From Zopfochytrium polystomum (taxonomy: Eukaryota; Chytridiomycota; Chytridiomycetes; Chytridiales; Chytridiaceae), in NCBI GenBank assembly GCA_025765615.1, contig JAIVFJ010000117.1, positions 62,001 to 126,000 of the forward strand: DNA of 64,000 nt, given 5' to 3'. The notes beneath the pieces are model-generated. The model had not been told where the DNA came from. It did no database searches and saw only the letters and a list, made by a program, of their open reading frames with translations. Shown piece after piece: positions 43,801-54,463 of the stretch (within the stretch, counting starts at the first letter, position 1; each line of letters begins with the position of its first letter). Both the position numbers and the translations under genes were made by a program.

Positions 43801-46800
43801 ATTGACGTGCCTGATACGCTCCATGAAGAGCCGGAACAACTACTGACTATGGTGAATATTGCCCATTGTCACAACCCAGCAGATACAGAATCTTTCCTCT
43901 CTGCCCTTGATGATGTAGACAAATCCTGTACATCTTTCTATCCCCGCTTCCCTGATGCAGGAAGAGGATATACGACACAAGGCTCAGTGGAGACCTTCCC
44001 CGATTCTATTGTACCGCCCTCTTTTGAAGAAATGGCTAAGATAGAATGTCTTTTTGAATCAGATTCAGAAGAAACACTTGTAAATGAGGACAATATTGAA
44101 GCTGTAGCTACTCCTGTAGCAGATATGCCTCGTCGTGATACAACACAAGGAGATAAACTGGAATATCTCCCACCTGAGTCCCAGATGACTGATGATGAGA
44201 TCTGGGCCAAACTGAAAACAGAGCATATTGCTAAGACTTTTGGTGACGACGTTGTAGCTCGCCTCAAAAATTTAGTATATCGCTATATCGATATCTTCCG
44301 ACCTGGTAAAATTACTGGAAAGAAGTTTCCACCGCCGCACACTATCAAACTCCAAGAAGGTGCGCGCATTCCTGCAAGTAACCCTTACCCTGAGGGCCTT
44401 GGCAGAACTGAAGTGTTACGCGAACATATTCAAAAAATGAAGGAAGCTAACGTGATTCGCGAAAGCAAATCCCCGTTTGCTGCTCCTGTTGTTTTAGCAA
44501 AGAAACCTGATGGCTCATGGCGTTTCTGTGCTGACTTTCGTAAAGTTAACGAAATCACCATCAAAGACCGCTATCCGCTCCCACGAATAGAGGAGGTTTT
44601 TGATGCAATTAGTAATAAATATGTGTTCAGCGCTATGGATTTACTTAGTGGATTCTGGCAGATTCCTGTTGCTGAAGAAGACCGTCATAAGACCGCCTTC
44701 ATTTCCTCACAAGGACTTCACGAGTTCAACGTTATGCCGTTTGGACTTTGTAACAGCCCTCCGACCTTTCAGAGAGCAATGGATCACGTCCTTGCTGGAA
44801 TTAAGTGGTTATATTGTATGGTTTATGTCGACGATGTTGTAGTTTACTCAAACTCCATTGACAAACATTTCATACACCTTGAAAGTGTTTTCTCCCGCTT
44901 CAGCGAATACAATCTTAAGCTGAAACCCTCTAAGTGCAATCTCTTTCACCTGGACCTCCCATTCCTTGGACACCGTATCTCCAAGGAAGGACTGCGTAAA
45001 GACCCCTCAAAGACTGTTAGCCTGGACGAGTACCCGACACCACGGACGCTTAACCAGCTGCAACAGTTTCTTGGATTTGCGAATTACTTTAAGCGTTTTA
45101 TCCAGAATTTCTCTGAGAAAGCTAAACCGCTGTATAACCTCCTTTCTGGAAAGAACCCTTTTGTTTGGGGGCCCTTTCAGGAAGAAGCCTTCAACAACCT
45201 GCGACATGAGCTGAAACGAGATATCATTCTTGTGACTCCTGGTCCCAATGATAAGTTGCTCATTGAGTGTGACGCCTCTGGTTATGCCCTTGGAGCTGCA
45301 CTCTATGTTGTGGACCCTGATGACCCACATAACCGTGAGAAACGGAAACCCGTTGGATTTGCATCAAGAGTTCTAAGTGACGCAGAAACGCGCTACTGGA
45401 CTCACGACCGTGAAGGACTTGCCATAGTATGGGCTGTCGACACGTTTGAACGATACATCTTCAACCGCCCTGTGATTATTGAAACTGATCACGCACCTCT
45501 CATCCAGCTGTTCAAGAAAGGACCTCTGACTGGCCGTTTTGCACGATGGGCCTATGCACTTTCTGACTATGACATCGAACTTGTTCATGTGTCAGGAAAA
45601 CAGAACGTCGTTGCTGATGCTCTCTCACGTGTTTTTCTTGGACCTGCTGCCTGTAAAGAGAAACGCTTAGTTTTCACTGATGAAGCTGCAACTCAGACAG
45701 ATACCATTGAACCTGTGGTTCCCTCTGATAATGCAGACACAGCGAAAAAAGAGGTAGCCCCTGCTACCGACAATGAATTGGACCCTGAGACCAACATGTT
45801 GGACTCAGGAGATGAAGCTAAACCATTGCGCGAAGTATCTCTCTTTGACCCCACAATTCGGAAAGATATACTCCGCCACCATCTCCTACGACGGCATGAG
45901 CCTGCTGTAGTAGAAGTTTACGAACGGCCTAAATGGGTGCCTACCTTTAACATCTCCTCCTGGAATGTTAATGGTTTGTATTCCTGGCTTAGAGTCGCTC
46001 ATAAATCTGGTGTCGCCTTTGCACAGCAAACGGACCCTGCGAAACGGTTTGAGGACTTCCTCAACTCCCAATCTTCCTGTATTGTTTGTTTGCAAGAAAC
46101 CCGTCTTGGCCTAAAACGCCAGAAACTTGTTGACGAGTTATGCCAGATTAAAGGATGGAAGTGCTTGCTTTGTGATCCTCGAACTGGGAATAACGGTGTT
46201 GCAACCTTTTACCGTTCTGAGCTGAACGGTAGAGAATTCACCTTCTTAGGAGACCCTCAACACACCAAAGAAGGACGTGTTGTTGTTCTACTTGTCGGAC
46301 CCTTTGCAATCCTCAATGTTTATGCTCCAAGCAGCTTCGCAGATGAGACTGGATCCCGACAACCCTACAAGATGAATTTCCTTGAAGAAATTATGCAAAA
46401 CTGTTCAGCCCTCCGACTGCAAGGATTTACCATCATTGTGGCTGGAGACTTGAACATTGCGCATGCTGACCTTGATGTCGACCACTCTCTTCGCCTTCGC
46501 CTGAAGAGAGAGCATGCCACTTTCCCTGGCCTCTTAGAGAGCGAGAGACAGTGGTTTGACAGATTCTTAGCATCTGGCTATGTCGACGCGTTTCGACGTA
46601 CATTCCCTTCATCCTGTGGACTTACTTGGACTATGAAGTCCTCCTGTTCGGGTGAATGGATCCCGCTACTACGAGTAGATTATTTCCTTGTGAGTAATGA
46701 CATTGACCCTTCTAGGTATAGTGTCCAAATTCACACAGACCATCCCTCATTTGATGGACTTGCTATAAGCGATCATTATCGCATCGAGCTGCTTACAAAC

Positions 46801-49626
46801 TTCAGCGATTTTGTGCCTACTGTTCCGACAGAACAGGAGATTACTGACGCCATCTCACCGCTTGATATGACAATTGATATGCCTGGTGAAGATAGTGTAC
46901 CTACTGTCAATACAGACGCAACACTGGAAGCCCTACATGAGAGCTTCCCATCTGAGGTTCAAGTTTTAGATAACCCACGAGCTCTGAGTTATCTCCAGAA
47001 CAAAGACCCTTACTTCGGACCTATCCTTCGCTTTAGAAGAGATGGTACTCTCCCTGAAGGTATTTCTCCTCGTACCATGACTCAGAGAGCAGCCATGATG
47101 GTGATACGACGCGGAGTTCTCCATGCTGTGAGAGACTCATACTCTTTCATGATGAAGAGGGCCCCGCTACGACTTGCCATATGTGTCCCTGACAATTTAA
47201 GGAGAGATGTCCTTAAACTTGTCCACGATGACATCCTCTCTGGACACCTTGGTGCCAAGAAAGTATTTGATAATCTTGCTGAACGTTTCTACTGGCCAAC
47301 AATGGGTAGAGACCTCCGCAACCATATTGCAAGTTGCGAAACTTGCCAGAAAAGCAAGCCAGTGCCCTCTCGATCTGGAGTTCTGCACCCCGTCCCCATC
47401 GGATTGTATCCCTGGGAACGTGTAGCTGTTGACTTTGCAGGTCCTTTCAAAAAGACTCCCGAAGGTTACCACTACATTATGATTGTGATAGATTACTTCA
47501 CCCGTTGGGTTGAAGCAGTCCCCGTCACAGACATCACCGCAGAAACCACCGCACGCGCTTTAGTAGAGCAAGTGTTCTGCAGACATGGGGTTCCTGTTTT
47601 CCTTCACTCTGACAGAGGTCAGCCGTTTCCCAGCGACTTGCTTTCTGCCCTATGTAAAGCACTTGGAACCAAGAAAACTTTCTCGTCGCCACGATGGCCT
47701 CGAGCAAATGGTGCTGTAGAACGCTCCATTAAAAGTTTGAAGACTATGATTAGGTCTTTCATTGATCAGACGACCCACAATGACTGGCCGTCTGTTCTCC
47801 CATATGTCCTATTTGCATATAGGACCCACGTTCACCCGCTAACCGGAGAAACGCCGTTTTTCCTGATGCACGGACGAGACTGTCGACTCCCTATTGACAT
47901 GTTTTCTGGAGTAGACAGAGATGATCCCCTGAGTGAAGAGGAAAAAGCTCTTTATCCTGAAGATGAGGATGGAGAACCCAGCACTGAAACTTTGTTGTTA
48001 GATGATGACGTGTTTCCCACACTGGGCCTCGAATTCAAGTCCCAGAGCTCTGAGCCTGAGACACTTACAACAAAAGCAGTGTACCCTAAGAAAGCACTTC
48101 CGCTCTTCTCTAAAGACCCAGTGCCTTCTTCTTCACAACTGCGGATTGTGTTTCTGAGAACAACTAACCCCAGACTCACATTCCGTCAGTATCTGCCAAT
48201 GAAACTCTGGCCCTTTCCGACAGAGTATCCCCTTCATGAAGTGCTGAGTGAGTTTATCTTCAGATACTCCATTGATGTCCTTTACATATTTCATGAGCGG
48301 CCTCCTGCTATTCCAGGTCGCCGACCAGAACATATAAAGTTCCCTTATTTTCTGCGAAGTTCACTGAATCCTAGTGGAATGACAACAGCTCTGGCTGCGT
48401 CCCAGGTTTTTGCTGACCGTTCTGCCTGTTATGTGTATGGGCCACGCAATCTCATTTGCCCCGAACACTTACTGCATTCAGTTGCAGTCACTACTTATAA
48501 ACGCGGACTCTCTGTTTTGTCAAGAAACGGAGAGATGTTGTATGTTTATGTCAACGAGACAGGACGCCAAGTCACCCTGAACTTGTTCACGCCGCCTTCA
48601 CTCGAAACTCTCGCACCAGCTCTCCCGCTTTGGGCTGGAGCCTCTGCTCCAATTCTCTTTGAGTTGCCTCCAATTGACTCGGAAGAATCGATGAACTCAG
48701 AACTAATCCTGACAGAACCCTACGTAGCTGAGGTTGTTGACAAACTCGCCGCTGCGCAGCAAGCTGTCATGACACGTGCAAAAGAACACCATACTCTTTT
48801 GCAAAAAGTTTCGCTTGATAAAGACAAGGAAGCACATAAGATTCAACTTGGGCAGAGAGCATGGCTTTCTGTTCCTCTTGATAATCCCGGCAAACTTAAT
48901 GACAAGAACCGTTCACTGATGTTCCGTTGGGTTGGCCCTGTACGAGTCATTGCAATAACTGGCAAAGACTCTGAAGCTCAATATACTATTGTTGAGGCAT
49001 TCCCTGGAAACCAGATTGTGACTAGGACCGTGCATGTCTCACGACTGCGACCATACACTGAGCGACTTCCTGCTGACTCTGCAGAAGAAGCGGCAGATCT
49101 CGCTGGTGCAACCTATGACGAAGAACTTGAACAATGGCACACAGCGAAAAAGCGACACCGCCAGCCTTCTTCCAAGACAATGATGGCTCCTGGAATCCAT
49201 CCTGAATTTGTCAGACGATACTTTGAGCCTGAAGAGGATGAAGCAGATCCTGCCGATATTGAGTACCAAATCGAGCGGATTAAATCTCACACATTTGATG
49301 GTGAGAAATACATATATCTGACTAAGTGGTTAGGATATTCCTCCAAACATGATTGGAACCAGCTTGAGGAAGACTTACATCCAAAAGCTATCCAAGACTA
49401 CTGGGATCTTGTGAAAGACAACGACCCAGGCGAGTTTAAGAAACGCGAGGAATTCCTTGCAATCCGACCAGCGAAGCGCGCACGTGCTTCAACTACAAAA
49501 GGCAAAAAGCCTGCAACTGCAGAAACTCTTGCAAAACCGACGAGCATTCCGAAACAGCCCGTCACACCAATCCCACTCCCTGCAACCGGAACGCGAAGAA
49601 GCGCCCGCCTGCAGAAAACCAAGTAA
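40852..49626 (+). CDS. Element 1 gag-pol polyprotein with internal AP endonuclease, 2,924 aa
   Basis: A single uninterrupted frame; positions are from ATG 40852. Residues 1-~190 are Gag-like. A CCHC knuckle (CHRCKQTGHLRDDC) lies at 279-292 and the protease motif LIDSGSSHN has its Asp at 750. RT spans ~1190-1440, with YVDD at 1325, and RNase H spans ~1470-1590. At ~1698-1983 is an APE1/ExoIII-type endonuclease with SWNVNG, CLQETRL, NVYAPSS, AGDLNIAH, RVDYFLVS and SDH, so all catalytic residues are visible. Integrase has its HHCC zinc site at ~2122-2165 and DD35E at Asp2194, Asp2254 and Glu2290. An unassigned insert (~2360-2640) follows, then RWVGPVRV (GPY/F-like) and a chromodomain (~2804-2855, EYQIERIKSH and YLTKWLGYSS). 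The endonuclease position between RNase H and integrase is not a standard gypsy layout. Twenty-nine more in-frame codons open upstream of the ATG. Confidence 0.97.
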   Translation: MTKDVPEILSFRMSLINAHRSMVTDSVDDRGPVYLDDSSFFVGLLSIKNFETLSGRNFFHSLKSLQKLRWTSFLKQFDSHFLGPTADEKIRNTWINYRWPNAAVDSPVVALNQLSLLNEHLKEPYDETRLKEYLIHSCRDELLHYQTVAEPFFTAEGGVRKFHDLDITPLQVAERMSLLQATYNRRSGTVRLDENPDRRDSRDSHDHHNSRGLSPRRSYIGEDFSQSFFQQPSGSSRRSDDRRSDSHRDDRRPNRRDERRPDEPTHARSSSRDRASMPCHRCKQTGHLRDDCPYAAEIDALIAKKYDPSLPTSFTDQPPDSTPVPLLFDFKKSSPNLHVYGLNWGFFNALNSLFAELGAQHISRIGSDAFFTHLKEYEKNKVVFDQIFCSTFEHTSHFVWVCKEVNPLYVKTLQLTAPHVDLTLILPRQVEIPPDLVRDPTLGFAIAKVFPDRLQNEPTWIAYHVPTESHLTLQNNLPYLFFPSPDGSEWDCCAYAVVKPLSKELCAFVSSKSEYKRVHGHVICVRSVTPPLPHITPTVARTLRMQQLARPSPFKVHLAPTPPPKELVSPTTSGAFSDADEPASPVPDTLESSSQSTPSLFDPPGGSAASATEPNSRVEEEEDDTPPPLEELSDTDDEEDDTVIGKSPSQHKEKAPVINTETENRDNTPVIQTPLEEIIENKDNKSVTKNESEGKTPPKIRKQVRFSDEIRFYDETMYPESYVAFDENIPTIARAAMWVHGKIIPECLIDSGSSHNVVTTSFLSSLPKPPAIHPPSRPVMNRGIGGHVPIIGYAYLKVNFGQSGACGKWLRFSVMQQCPKPVIIGTPTMHAFSAIISFKHEAIMWEATTPRGEDCWFKTLLLYYLRSTESMQAEAVPSDIIDLVVAEKTVLDPRCGHAVKVHLQQPLQFKESTVHAVPVGSLMESQIHFPGSIFTAADLHNEDGSPKIFKVQLLNLRDKPVSLKKGTCVAHFLDVPPDPGSYIIDVPDTLHEEPEQLLTMVNIAHCHNPADTESFLSALDDVDKSCTSFYPRFPDAGRGYTTQGSVETFPDSIVPPSFEEMAKIECLFESDSEETLVNEDNIEAVATPVADMPRRDTTQGDKLEYLPPESQMTDDEIWAKLKTEHIAKTFGDDVVARLKNLVYRYIDIFRPGKITGKKFPPPHTIKLQEGARIPASNPYPEGLGRTEVLREHIQKMKEANVIRESKSPFAAPVVLAKKPDGSWRFCADFRKVNEITIKDRYPLPRIEEVFDAISNKYVFSAMDLLSGFWQIPVAEEDRHKTAFISSQGLHEFNVMPFGLCNSPPTFQRAMDHVLAGIKWLYCMVYVDDVVVYSNSIDKHFIHLESVFSRFSEYNLKLKPSKCNLFHLDLPFLGHRISKEGLRKDPSKTVSLDEYPTPRTLNQLQQFLGFANYFKRFIQNFSEKAKPLYNLLSGKNPFVWGPFQEEAFNNLRHELKRDIILVTPGPNDKLLIECDASGYALGAALYVVDPDDPHNREKRKPVGFASRVLSDAETRYWTHDREGLAIVWAVDTFERYIFNRPVIIETDHAPLIQLFKKGPLTGRFARWAYALSDYDIELVHVSGKQNVVADALSRVFLGPAACKEKRLVFTDEAATQTDTIEPVVPSDNADTAKKEVAPATDNELDPETNMLDSGDEAKPLREVSLFDPTIRKDILRHHLLRRHEPAVVEVYERPKWVPTFNISSWNVNGLYSWLRVAHKSGVAFAQQTDPAKRFEDFLNSQSSCIVCLQETRLGLKRQKLVDELCQIKGWKCLLCDPRTGNNGVATFYRSELNGREFTFLGDPQHTKEGRVVVLLVGPFAILNVYAPSSFADETGSRQPYKMNFLEEIMQNCSALRLQGFTIIVAGDLNIAHADLDVDHSLRLRLKREHATFPGLLESERQWFDRFLASGYVDAFRRTFPSSCGLTWTMKSSCSGEWIPLLRVDYFLVSNDIDPSRYSVQIHTDHPSFDGLAISDHYRIELLTNFSDFVPTVPTEQEITDAISPLDMTIDMPGEDSVPTVNTDATLEALHESFPSEVQVLDNPRALSYLQNKDPYFGPILRFRRDGTLPEGISPRTMTQRAAMMVIRRGVLHAVRDSYSFMMKRAPLRLAICVPDNLRRDVLKLVHDDILSGHLGAKKVFDNLAERFYWPTMGRDLRNHIASCETCQKSKPVPSRSGVLHPVPIGLYPWERVAVDFAGPFKKTPEGYHYIMIVIDYFTRWVEAVPVTDITAETTARALVEQVFCRHGVPVFLHSDRGQPFPSDLLSALCKALGTKKTFSSPRWPRANGAVERSIKSLKTMIRSFIDQTTHNDWPSVLPYVLFAYRTHVHPLTGETPFFLMHGRDCRLPIDMFSGVDRDDPLSEEEKALYPEDEDGEPSTETLLLDDDVFPTLGLEFKSQSSEPETLTTKAVYPKKALPLFSKDPVPSSSQLRIVFLRTTNPRLTFRQYLPMKLWPFPTEYPLHEVLSEFIFRYSIDVLYIFHERPPAIPGRRPEHIKFPYFLRSSLNPSGMTTALAASQVFADRSACYVYGPRNLICPEHLLHSVAVTTYKRGLSVLSRNGEMLYVYVNETGRQVTLNLFTPPSLETLAPALPLWAGASAPILFELPPIDSEESMNSELILTEPYVAEVVDKLAAAQQAVMTRAKEHHTLLQKVSLDKDKEAHKIQLGQRAWLSVPLDNPGKLNDKNRSLMFRWVGPVRVIAITGKDSEAQYTIVEAFPGNQIVTRTVHVSRLRPYTERLPADSAEEAADLAGATYDEELEQWHTAKKRHRQPSSKTMMAPGIHPEFVRRYFEPEEDEADPADIEYQIERIKSHTFDGEKYIYLTKWLGYSSKHDWNQLEEDLHPKAIQDYWDLVKDNDPGEFKKREEFLAIRPAKRARASTTKGKKPATAETLAKPTSIPKQPVTPIPLPATGTRRSARLQKTK

Positions 49627-49688
49627 CCCTTGGATCCGCAAATGACTTTGCAACAACCTTTCTTTTGTCGCATCTATGGCTGCGATAA

Positions 49689-49702
49689 TAAAAAAGAGGT
49701 AC
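49689..49702 (+). promoter_or_regulatory. Polypurine tract before the 3' LTR
   Basis: TAAAAAAGAGGTAC directly precedes TGTGAG of the second LTR. Purine-rich sequence at this position normally primes plus-strand DNA synthesis. It lies 63 nt after the gag-pol stop. Confidence 0.7.
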
Positions 49703-51893
49703 TGTGAGGACGACAGGCTGTCGAGCCTGTGACCTCAAATAAATTAAGTGTATACCCACTTTTTAACTGGTAATTGTGAGGATTACCACCCCGTCTCGAC
49801 CTGCGTTTTGCTGGCAAAACGTGACTAGGCTTGGATTCCTACTCTCTTATTATTTATTGGGTTTCCATACGGCCTCCGACTGGCTCTGTATGTCTGCCTC
49901 TGAGCTCTACTATTATTACTTATTATTGGCGATGTTGCAGACAGAAAGACTCAGTCTTGATCCTAATTGCTGATACAAGGCTCCCTTGCTCAGTGGTTAG
50001 AGCGCTCCCTTCAATTGGGAAGGTGCCAAGTTCGAGACATGCTAGTTGACAGACTGGGCAGAAATGCAAAGTCCTACTATGCCTGGCCAATGGCCCCTCA
50101 CTTTTGGAAATGACTTAGGACTGAAACACTTCTGTGGGAGAAGTGCTAAGCCCAGATGGACAGAGTTAACAAGATGATGGCAGAGCTAACAAGCCCTACC
50201 ACCTGCTACCATGATGTAATGCCTCATAAAAAGGGTATGAGATCACAGGGTTTTTCTTTATCTTTTCATTGGTGATTTTTACTTATTTTTCCAATTAGTA
50301 ATTTATCCTGTTTTTCCGGTTTTCCTGTTTTCTCTTTTATTTATTCCTTGTTGTCTCTGTCTGTGTCTTTTCTTTCTTGTGTGGCTGAGAGTGACTGTCT
50401 CCCTCTTTGCACCAACCAGCTCTCTCCATCTCCTCCATCTTTCTTGGCAGCTGATGCCAAGAAATGCCCCATGATTCTCTGAGCTGTCTTCCTTGTTTGA
50501 TGGCTCAGCCCCATTGTTTGGTGACTCACTCCTCCTCTCTCTTCTTTGCTGTTTTATTTACTGTTTTGTTCTTTTGTATATGTTTTCCCCTCTTTTCCCT
50601 TCCTTCTTCCTTCACCCTGCTGATTCCAACCCTTTCCTATTTAAGCAGCTGCCCCCCATCTTGTTGACTGTGAGAACCTGTGCCTGAAGTCCCTTGCCTG
50701 CCCTTTTCTTCCTGACTGTATGTAGAGCTGGGGGTGGCAGTCCCCTGGTGTGTGACAGGAGGTTGAAGTCCTCTTGGCCATGATGGCAGTGTACTGGGTT
50801 CAAGCCCCAGTGCACCTCACCAATTCTGCATGCTGCTTAGGTTGGACTGGGTAGGAGCCACTTGGTGATGGAAGGATGGAGGGTAAATCTGTGGTGGTGC
50901 CTCTAGGTTCCTGTCAATACATCTAGTCAAATCCAGGTCTCTCAAGGGGATATGAATGAGCTGTCTGGTCAGGTACTGCTGCAGGAACGGTCTCTCAGGT
51001 ATGCCCCCTCCTCCCTGGTTGTTGGCTCCTGTGGCCTCTGGTGGGCCTGGTCTTCACTGGGTTCAGACCCTCTTTCTCTCAGATTAATGCCTGTGATGTC
51101 ATGGTGCCACATTTGGGTGAGGGAGTGGGTGTTAACCTTCCTTGCTTCTAAGATAGGGAATTCCTCTGGCTTGGTGAAGCAGATGTCTGTGTCCTAGTAG
51201 GATGAAGTAAGAAGAGTCCCACTGTCTCCCACCCCTGTGTGCCCCCTCCTTGGATTGAGTTGGAACTTCTCTTTGGAGTGAGACAAGTTGTGCCTGGTTC
51301 TGTTAAGTGGAAAACAGTTCTGATTTAATTCAACAGACACCTCTGCACACTAACTGTTCCTTGTGTTTGCCCTCTGTGTCCAACCCCCTCCAACTTAGGG
51401 CTTGTCTTTGACAGAGAGGGAGCCTTGCTCCATGGTGGTGGCTCCAACAGACTGGGGTCTGGCCACTTTCCTCCCCACTCTCTTGTCTTCTTCAGTTGGA
51501 TTGGAGTGCTGCACTTAGTGCCGCTCCCTGGAGCTTGCTACATCTTGCACCTCCAGCATTGTTACCGGATTTCCCGGTCCCCTTTGGCTTTGGCTTTTGC
51601 CTCCCATTGGGCCAACTCTGTGTCATGGACCAGAGAACCCTGCACATTCTTTGCTAGTGTGCCACCTTTTCACAGTTGCCTTTGGTCTGAGTGTGAGAGT
51701 CTTCTCTTTGTGTGTAATAAGAGAGTTTCTTTGTGTTTCTTGGGCTTCTTAAGACTCCAAATACATTGTCCTGTCTAGTGACCCCTAGACATCTCCTTTT
51801 TGCCCTTTTTCACTCTTCAGGATTGGTATTTAGGCCATTGCTCTATTTGCCACCCATAGCCCAGGGTGAGGATTTAGAGAGCACAGTCTCACA
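49703..51893 (+). repeat. Second LTR, shared by element 1 and the following partial copy
   Basis: Matches 33596-35786 at a constant offset of 16,107 bp with no difference noticed by eye. It serves as 3' LTR of the complete unit and as 5' LTR of the truncated unit that follows. Confidence 0.92.
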
Positions 51894-52325
51894 GGGGGGG
51901 GCTTCCTAACTTTATTGAGAGAAGAGAGACACTCAATAAAGTGGGTGTCTCATTTTCTTTTCTGATAAAGACAGTAGACACAGTGTTGTGTGGCACTTCT
52001 TCAAAGCCTTTGTGTCCCAGTGGCTTTGAAAACTCTTTGGATGGAAGACACCCTCGGTTCAATTCCCTCCAGCAGAAAAGAACTTGTGTTTTTCACACAT
52101 GCTCAAAGGACTTGTGTTTTTCACACAGATCAATAAAGGTTTGAATTCCGGACCTCCGAGTTCCGAACTTCGGAACATTAAGGAAAGCTAGTGCAGTTGG
52201 TTATGCACATGACCAATTCATCCGAGCATGGTGGGTTCGATTCCCTTCCACGCTCCACCAGTCTCTCTATAAAAAGGGGGATCATTTTGTTCTTTTGTCA
52301 CAAAAAGTTTGTGACCTTGAACGAC

Positions 52326-53795
52326 ATGGCCTCGCGTGACACCAACCCCAACAACAACGGTGCTGGCCCTTTGCGCCAGCAGCGATCAACCTCCGCTCCA
52401 CCAGATCGCGAGCTCTATCGAACGCCTCCTCGTTGTGAGGGCCTCGACCCTGATCGCCCAGCAGTCTTCCCTTCTGGTCGCACACGTAATCGCCGCATGC
52501 GCGGAACTGGAGGACGTGGCAATGCCTCACTCAACTGGTATGTAGATCAACGACATCCATCATAATGATGGTTGACCTACGTTGCATCCAGGCGCCCAGA
52601 TCACCCAGATCGTCCACCCAATTCGGAAGGAAACTCCGACAACCGCCAGATCGCACCCGGCCCCTCATGGAGTTTCGAGCAATACCGCTGCGATACTGGT
52701 CCAGCTGGATCGCGATCTATGACATCCGACGAGTCAGTCGAACAGATCAACTATGAAGATCTGATCCACCACGAAGATCAACGACGTATTAATGTTGAGG
52801 ACGTTGAGATGCATGATGTAAACTCCGATCATGACGACCACGCTGGTCCTGCGCCACGCGACACTAATCGACAACGTAACCGTCGCCCCAAACGAGCTGT
52901 TGACACCAATCGACGACAGAACGTGCCCTCTGCGCCTGTTGACTTCTCAACAGTCCGTGGATTCAATGCTGCCATTGCCAGCATCCCGCGACAGCTATCG
53001 AGTCGAGATTTCGCTTCTGCACGCGATGCTAACGGCCGCCGACTTGGGCGCAACCGCGTGTCAAAGCTCCAGTACCAATATAATCGGAACGCCCGACGTG
53101 CTGAGGATATGTCCCTCCTCCTCGTCTCCTCAGCTGCAGCTGGACAAGCTGAGACTGTTGTTCGCACTCTCATGGATCGAGTATTGCCTGCACGACCTCT
53201 GCCGTCTCGCCGCTCGAAGGCCGATCCTGCTCCTAACGGTGCTGGCGCCCGCCAGCCCAAAGGAAAGGAACCAGACACACGTCAGAACAAGCACGTCACT
53301 CGTGTTGACGCTGACACCGTTCCTGGCACTCAAGGTTCTGCTGCAGGACACCAAGGCGGTGGACCCCAACAAACTCAAGTTGCTGTTCACCAGGTTGTGG
53401 TCCCTGAGGATCCCATCCCTACCTCACTTGTCTCTCATTTTGCGACGAACCCCACTCCAGCTTCAGCTCGCGTCATTGTGGATCAACTGCCTGAAAACGC
53501 CCGTGCGGTGTTGCGCTTTCTTCTTGGAAACAATGCAGTAACGCCTTCACCGCCCCCGTATAGCTCTGCTCCGCCACCTGCAGTGGAACACACAGACAAC
53601 ACCGGTGATGCTTCTGTCGACAACGATGAGGCATGCGACACTTATTCAGTGTATGAGCCCTCGTCACCACTAGTGTTGCCCACATCTCCCACAGCTTCAG
53701 AAGCTGTATCACCTGGTAACACTGCTCCTGTGCCCACGGACCCCACTGTCACTGTTGAGACTTCTAACAGTGACAACACCCCCAATATTTCTTGA
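52326..53795 (+). CDS. ORF1, second copy
   Basis: Exons 52326-52537 and 52592-53795. Same splice signals as the first copy; one residue differs (Ala in copy 1, Thr in copy 2, in PEDPIPxSLV). TATA box at 52268. Confidence 0.75.
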
Positions 53796-54463
53796 GAACT
53801 ATATGTGTTATTCATTTACATATCCCCATCATTTTACTACTATGATGATTTTATGCGATTTCTTTTTGTTTCCCTTGCACCCTGTATAGTGCGAGTGTTC
53901 ACAACTTTTACACGTCCTCGCAGTTCTGTGTGTCTGCACATTCCTGCAACCATTTTTGGTTTTTCATTTTATCCATATCAATATAGCCAACTTTGTCTGC
54001 TTCCTGTTTAGGAAATGTACAAACTGCTGAAAACCCGTCAGAATTACAGAACTTACCAAGTCTGGGGCGTAGAATTTCACTCTATTATCCCAGACTACAT
54101 GATGTAACGGTTTTCTGCCACTTTGCTGGATTCCGTTGTTTTTCCAGTGGTTTTCCCTGCTGAACATAGGATTTCACCCTATTACCTGGCAAGTGTCTCT
54201 CCCCGCAGGTATAGAATTTTTTCTATTACCAAGCTGGTGTCTTTCCTGCATTTGCAGAAAGCGGAGTTTGAAAGACAAAAGATCAGACAATTCTGCTTGT
54301 CTGAACCCTGTGCTATGCTGTGCCATAAGAACACGCATGCTGAGAAAATTGCGTAAAAACAACAATAAAACGCGAAAATATTGCTGTAAAAAGGAGTGAT
54401 AATTTCTGCTTGCAACAAAACTTGCTCCAGAAAAAACCAACTGAACAACTTCAGCTTCCCTTC

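Larger units (their letters stand above)
33596..51893 (+). mobile_element. Chromodomain Ty3/gypsy LTR retrotransposon, ~18.3 kb (element 1)
   Basis: Two identical-looking 2,191-bp LTRs (33596-35786 and 49703-51893) start TGTGAG and end CTCACA, giving a 6-bp terminal inverted repeat. Between them lie ORF1, ORF2 and a large gag-pol frame, then a purine-rich tract (AATAAAAAAGAGG) just before the 3' LTR. RT-RNase H precedes integrase, as in Ty3/gypsy, and the C-terminal chromodomain places it with chromoviruses. All frames are open and the LTRs are near-identical, so the insertion looks young. It is much larger than typical gypsy elements (5-7 kb). After the second LTR the internal sequence begins again, so the usual target duplication cannot be read. 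Confidence 0.95.
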
